This document shows positions 60,540 to 64,000 of a stretch of DNA of 64,000 nucleotides, one piece after another. Made by a program: the position numbers and the translations under genes. A model generated the notes under the pieces. It was given only the letters and a program-made list of their open reading frames with translations. It was not told the origin of the DNA and did no database searches. The DNA comes from Agelaius tricolor (taxonomy: Eukaryota > Chordata > Aves > Passeriformes > Icteridae). Positions within the stretch are counted from its first letter, which is position 1, and every line of letters starts with the position of its first letter. The DNA lies in contig JALJCS010000009.1 of NCBI GenBank assembly GCA_023055355.1, positions 24,205,001 through 24,269,000 on the forward strand. Reading direction: 5' to 3'.

Positions 60540-60860
60540 GCTCTGGCCCGACGCGGGTGGAACAAACGGGAGGGCGGAACCCTTCCACCCAACAGAAGGC
60601 AGGAGCCGAGGAAGATGCCTAAATCTCTTTTAAGTTCGGGACAAAACCCATCAATAAATGACCAGCTGGCGGAGGTTCCCTGCGCGCCGCGAACAAAGAG
60701 CGGCTGCGGCGCCGGCGGGGGCCCGCAGGGGGCGGCCGAGCGCTGCCGCGCCGGGCGGAGCCGCGGAGGGGCCGCGGAGCGCTGCGCGGGGCTCTGCAGC
60801 GCCGCTAATTAGTGCCCTGCAAGCCGCTTATGCAGGGCGGCACTCGAGCATCAGCCCTCT
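60540..60860. promoter_or_regulatory. Second, orphan CpG island
   Basis: Dense CpG and GC-rich sequence (GCGGCGCCGGCGGGGGCC, GGGGCCGCGGAGCGCTGCGC) with abrupt edges, about 6.4 kb upstream of the SLC22A15 start codon. A TAATTA homeodomain-type core lies near 60805, TATTTAAATAAG near 60925 and a perfect octamer ATGCAAAT at 61027-61034. No recognisable coding exon is attached. It may be a promoter for a divergent transcript or a regulatory island for the NHLH2 side. Confidence 0.6.
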
Positions 60861-62536
60861 TGGCGTGTCTCCTGAAGCATAGGGCATGACAGCAACTTGC
60901 ACATCTTGCTGCTTAAATGTGCTATTTAAATAAGGCACGGCTGAAATCTGGGCTTGGATGCTGTACCCTGGATTAATCTTTGACAGAATATGAAAGCGGT
61001 CTCGTCGGATGTTTCTGGCAAAAGATATGCAAATTTGCCATTCAGACTTGTAAAGATCTAGTTCTTAATTGCTATGACTATTAGTCACTGTGCCCATCAC
61101 TACATCACGCTATTCCAGCATAGAGCTGTGATATACAACAAAAGCCAAAGAACATTTTTCTACCAGAGGTGAGAGCAGCAGCTGCTCTGCAAAGGGTTGA
61201 CTTCCACAACGTGGCAATGATAAGTACCAGTCTTACCAGTATATTGTCTCTTGGCCATGATGGTCATGTTTTCCAGACTGCTGGGGTGTTTTAAATTGTC
61301 GTAACAGGTACAGAGTAGCTGCAAAATTTGTTTATGTTGGCAAAACCTAGGAGAAGGGCAGAATGAGGCCCTTCCCAAGTCTAAATCACATAGCTGAATT
61401 CATGAAGGTAAATGCATTTGGCAGTTTTATACATTTTTAAGTCTCTGGGCTACTGCACAGAAGCAATTTTATCTTGAGTTAGTGTAGGCTGAATGGGAGA
61501 AATCGTTTTAGAAAACTGAAATGGTAGAATCCAAGTCTTATGCAGCAAACTCAAAGACTTTTTAGAAAATCTGGATGATGCTAAAATCTGAGAATCATTC
61601 TTGTCCTCCAAATAAAGAAGGATTTCTCCACATTAAAAATACAATATCTTCTGAATCAACATGTTCTAGAGGAATTCAAAATACATTCAGAAAGAGGCAA
61701 CCACATTTCTGGTCTTTCTGGATTTGTATGATAAAGGAAAGGGAGATCTTATTTCCGCTGGTATTTCTATTGTGTAAAATTGTGGGTGATTTCCTGAACA
61801 AACATGGTGACTCTGCTGCATTAATTCCAGGACAGTTTCTGTAGTCTGTAGATCTGCTGGAAATGTGAATGCCTCTCCAAAACATCATGTTGCTGTTGTG
61901 GGTGGATTTCAGTAAAAGTTGTTACACAGCTCTATAGGGGTGGGTTTGGATGTCTTCCTCAATCCAGAGTCAAAGGCCACTTCAGTTCCTGTGTCTTATG
62001 GCCACAGGGAAAGCCCACTCCACCTATGCTGGCCAGGGCGGGCTGTCTGACTTGGAAATGAGCTCCTTCAAAGATCCACCGAGTCCCATTGACCCTTGCC
62101 AGTGTCATTAGTATGCACCTCATACAGAAGTAGCTGTAGAGTGTCTCAACAAAGATCAGTCCTGTCTCTACCATTGACAAGTTGCAGATCCCAAGGTAAG
62201 ACTATAGGAAAGGTGGAAAGTTTACCACAACATTTCCCAGGCCCCTTTCCCAGTCTTCTTGCAATGTGTGTCTGGTTCAACCACAGCTGATGCCTTCAGG
62301 CCTAGTAGGTCTGGATAGGTTCTCTTCCATTGTCCAGTCCCCTTTGGATGTCCTGCCCACTCTTTTGTTCAGTGTGTCTTGTAGCAAGGATTTCCACCAT
62401 GTCACTGCATATTCTTTGAAAGAGGACTTCCTGTTGCTATCCTGACACCCGCCACCTGCCAACGCCATGTTCTTCATTTGGTGAAATTGGAGGAGATTTT
62501 GCATCTTCCATGCCACTTATAGGTCTGTAAACTTTC
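60861..62536. other. Intergenic sequence between CpG island and CR1
   Basis: Mixed-composition DNA with no recognised gene. Two short minus-strand frames (about 61959-62180 and 62277-62516) have protein-like composition but no family match. Confidence 0.5.
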
Positions 62537-62955
62537 ACAGAATTATAGAATGGTTTGGGTTGAAAAGGACCTTAGAGACTACCTAGTTCCAAACCCCTTC
62601 ACCATGGTCTTCCACTACACCAGGGTGCTCAGAGCTTCATCCAACATGGCCTTGAAAACTTCCAGGAATGTGGCATCTACGGCTTCTCTGGGCAAGCTGT
62701 TCCTGTGCCTCACCATCCTGAGAGTAAAGAATTTCTTCCTAATATCCAATCTAAATCTCCTTTCAGTCTAAAGCTGTTCTCCCTTGGCTTTTCACTACAT
62801 GCCCTTGTGAAAAGTCCCTCTCCAGCTCTCTTTTAGGCCCCCTTCATCAGGTACTAGAAGTGCTCTAAGGTCTCCCCAAAGTGTTTTCCTCTCCTGGCTG
62901 AACAGCCCCAGCTCTCTGAGATTGTCTACTTTGTTACATCTGCTATTGTTTTGGG
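62537..62955 (-). mobile_element. CR1 LINE fragment (minus orientation)
   Basis: On the plus strand it begins CACAGAATTATAGAATGG, the inverse of the CR1 3' terminal repeat. It continues through GGGTTGAAAAGGACCTTAG, GGGCAAGCTGTTCCTGTGCC and TTTCTTCCTAATATCCAATC to GAACAGCCCCAGCTCTCTGAG. This is the best-preserved CR1 copy here, including the 3' terminus. Confidence 0.93.
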
Positions 62956-64000
62956 ACAGTGCACAGAGAAAGGATTACCTGGGAAAGCTCCTCAGCTGGA
63001 AGTACAGGGGAAAAGTGCATAAAAGGTTCTCAGAGGTGTGATTTTCTGTAACCAGCTCCCAAAGTACTTCTTTCAGTCCAGAGCTGACCATTTGGAGCAA
63101 TCTGATTTAGGGCTGTTGGTATAAATGAAGTAAAAGCACTTTATATAAGTAAAAGTGAAGGGGAGCACTTTTGCTGTCAAAGGTGGTGCTGAATTCAAGC
63201 TATGCAAGCTTTCGTATCTACAGACTTCTAGAAGAGGTTGTAGACAATGTTCCTGCTTGATTTCTTCCTTCTGTGGGAGCTCTGGACTGTGAGAACAATC
63301 CATCCAGCTGAGTTTGGTCTCCCAGTCTAATTCTTTCTGGTAGTAACAAGCATGCATTTCTTCTCCCCAAAATCTGGTTATCCACAAGCTGTACTTATCA
63401 GTTGGCCTCAGACCCTGCAATTCTTGATGGGATTGCTCTGCTGATCCACCCTCAGACTGATCTCCAGGAGACCTGTGTGGAGCCAAGGAAAGAAGTTTCC
63501 TGAGCAGGGGACAGTTCACACAAGGAACTATATTAGATTCTGGTGCCAAACAGCCATCAGTAGGAACTGACATCAACTCCAAGCCCCAGTAGGGAGCAGC
63601 AATAGAGAACTTCCCTTCTTCAGTTTCAACTGCTGGCATTCAGGGCCTGAGGCCTCCTCTTGGAGACTGGGTTCATTCTCCATCACTTAGCTCCTCATTG
63701 ACTCAAACTGCCAAGGAGGACATCTGGTAGCAAAGGGAGGTGGTGCTTTTTCTGAGATGGAAATACAGTGTCTTTATTAGCTGCTGCATTTAGACTTCTA
63801 ACTAATTTCATCTAGGCCACTGAACAGTTGGAGAATGACAGCAACTCCACTGAGTTTTGAGGGTACAAGTGTAGCTAAAGGCTTCAGCTGTATTAACATG
63901 TTTGGCTACTGTGTGACAGATCTGCCGTGGGGTATGAATTCAGGGATGGCATTCTAAGAGGAGCTGGCATTTTTGATCGGTTCGTTGGTCATGACACCTG
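62956..64000. other. Right-edge intergenic DNA with one long open frame
   Basis: No family recognised. A minus-strand frame of 188 codons (63073-63639) is the longest one not explained by GC-rich composition or a known gene; see findings. Confidence 0.4.

Noticed and set aside
60650..60812. Arg/Ala/Gly-rich frames in the second CpG island
   Set aside because: Low-complexity translation from GC-rich DNA; no bHLH or other domain.
54601..64000. NHLH2 coding sequence expected from human synteny
   Set aside because: No bHLH-like sequence seen in any frame; the gene presumably lies right of the window.

Overview
This is vertebrate genomic DNA, almost certainly from a bird and probably a songbird (Passeriformes). 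The evidence for a bird is a set of truncated CR1-type LINE fragments in both orientations, short introns, and a whole 12-exon transporter gene packed into about 32 kb. The songbird placement rests on my recognition of solo-LTR-like elements resembling finch-type endogenous-retrovirus LTRs, and is less certain. There are no prokaryotic genes, CRISPR arrays or operons.

Two genes are supported, both on the minus strand and in tandem. (1) SLC22A15, a 12-transmembrane MFS organic-ion/zwitterion transporter, is complete. I could place all 12 coding exons from the start codon at 54282 to the stop at 21808-21810. Every junction has GT/AG and phases agree, giving 1641 nt and 546 residues; the human protein is 547 as I recall it. 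(2) MAB21L3, a Mab-21-like family protein, is represented by its first two coding exons (5037-5084 and 619-759, 63 residues). The rest of that gene lies left of the window. The order SLC22A15 then MAB21L3 on one strand matches human chromosome 1p13.

Layout: 1-5084, start of MAB21L3. 5085-13487, intergenic with one CR1 fragment. About 13488-21807, likely long 3' UTR/downstream flank of SLC22A15, with a CR1 insertion. 21808-54282, SLC22A15. About 53860-54600, its CpG-island promoter. 54600-64000, upstream intergenic DNA with three CR1 fragments, an isolated second CpG island at about 60540-60860 and no gene I can recognise. In human the next gene on this side is NHLH2, in divergent orientation; none of its coding sequence is visible here.

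The most interesting points concern splicing and transposons inside SLC22A15. Exon 6 is a multiple of three in length, is preceded by a (GT)8 tract where a pyrimidine tract would normally be, and has a weak donor. A solo LTR begins only 66 nt upstream of the exon 2 acceptor. Intron 1 contains an unannotated, fully open exon-like segment. I found no convincing sign of a wholly new biological system.
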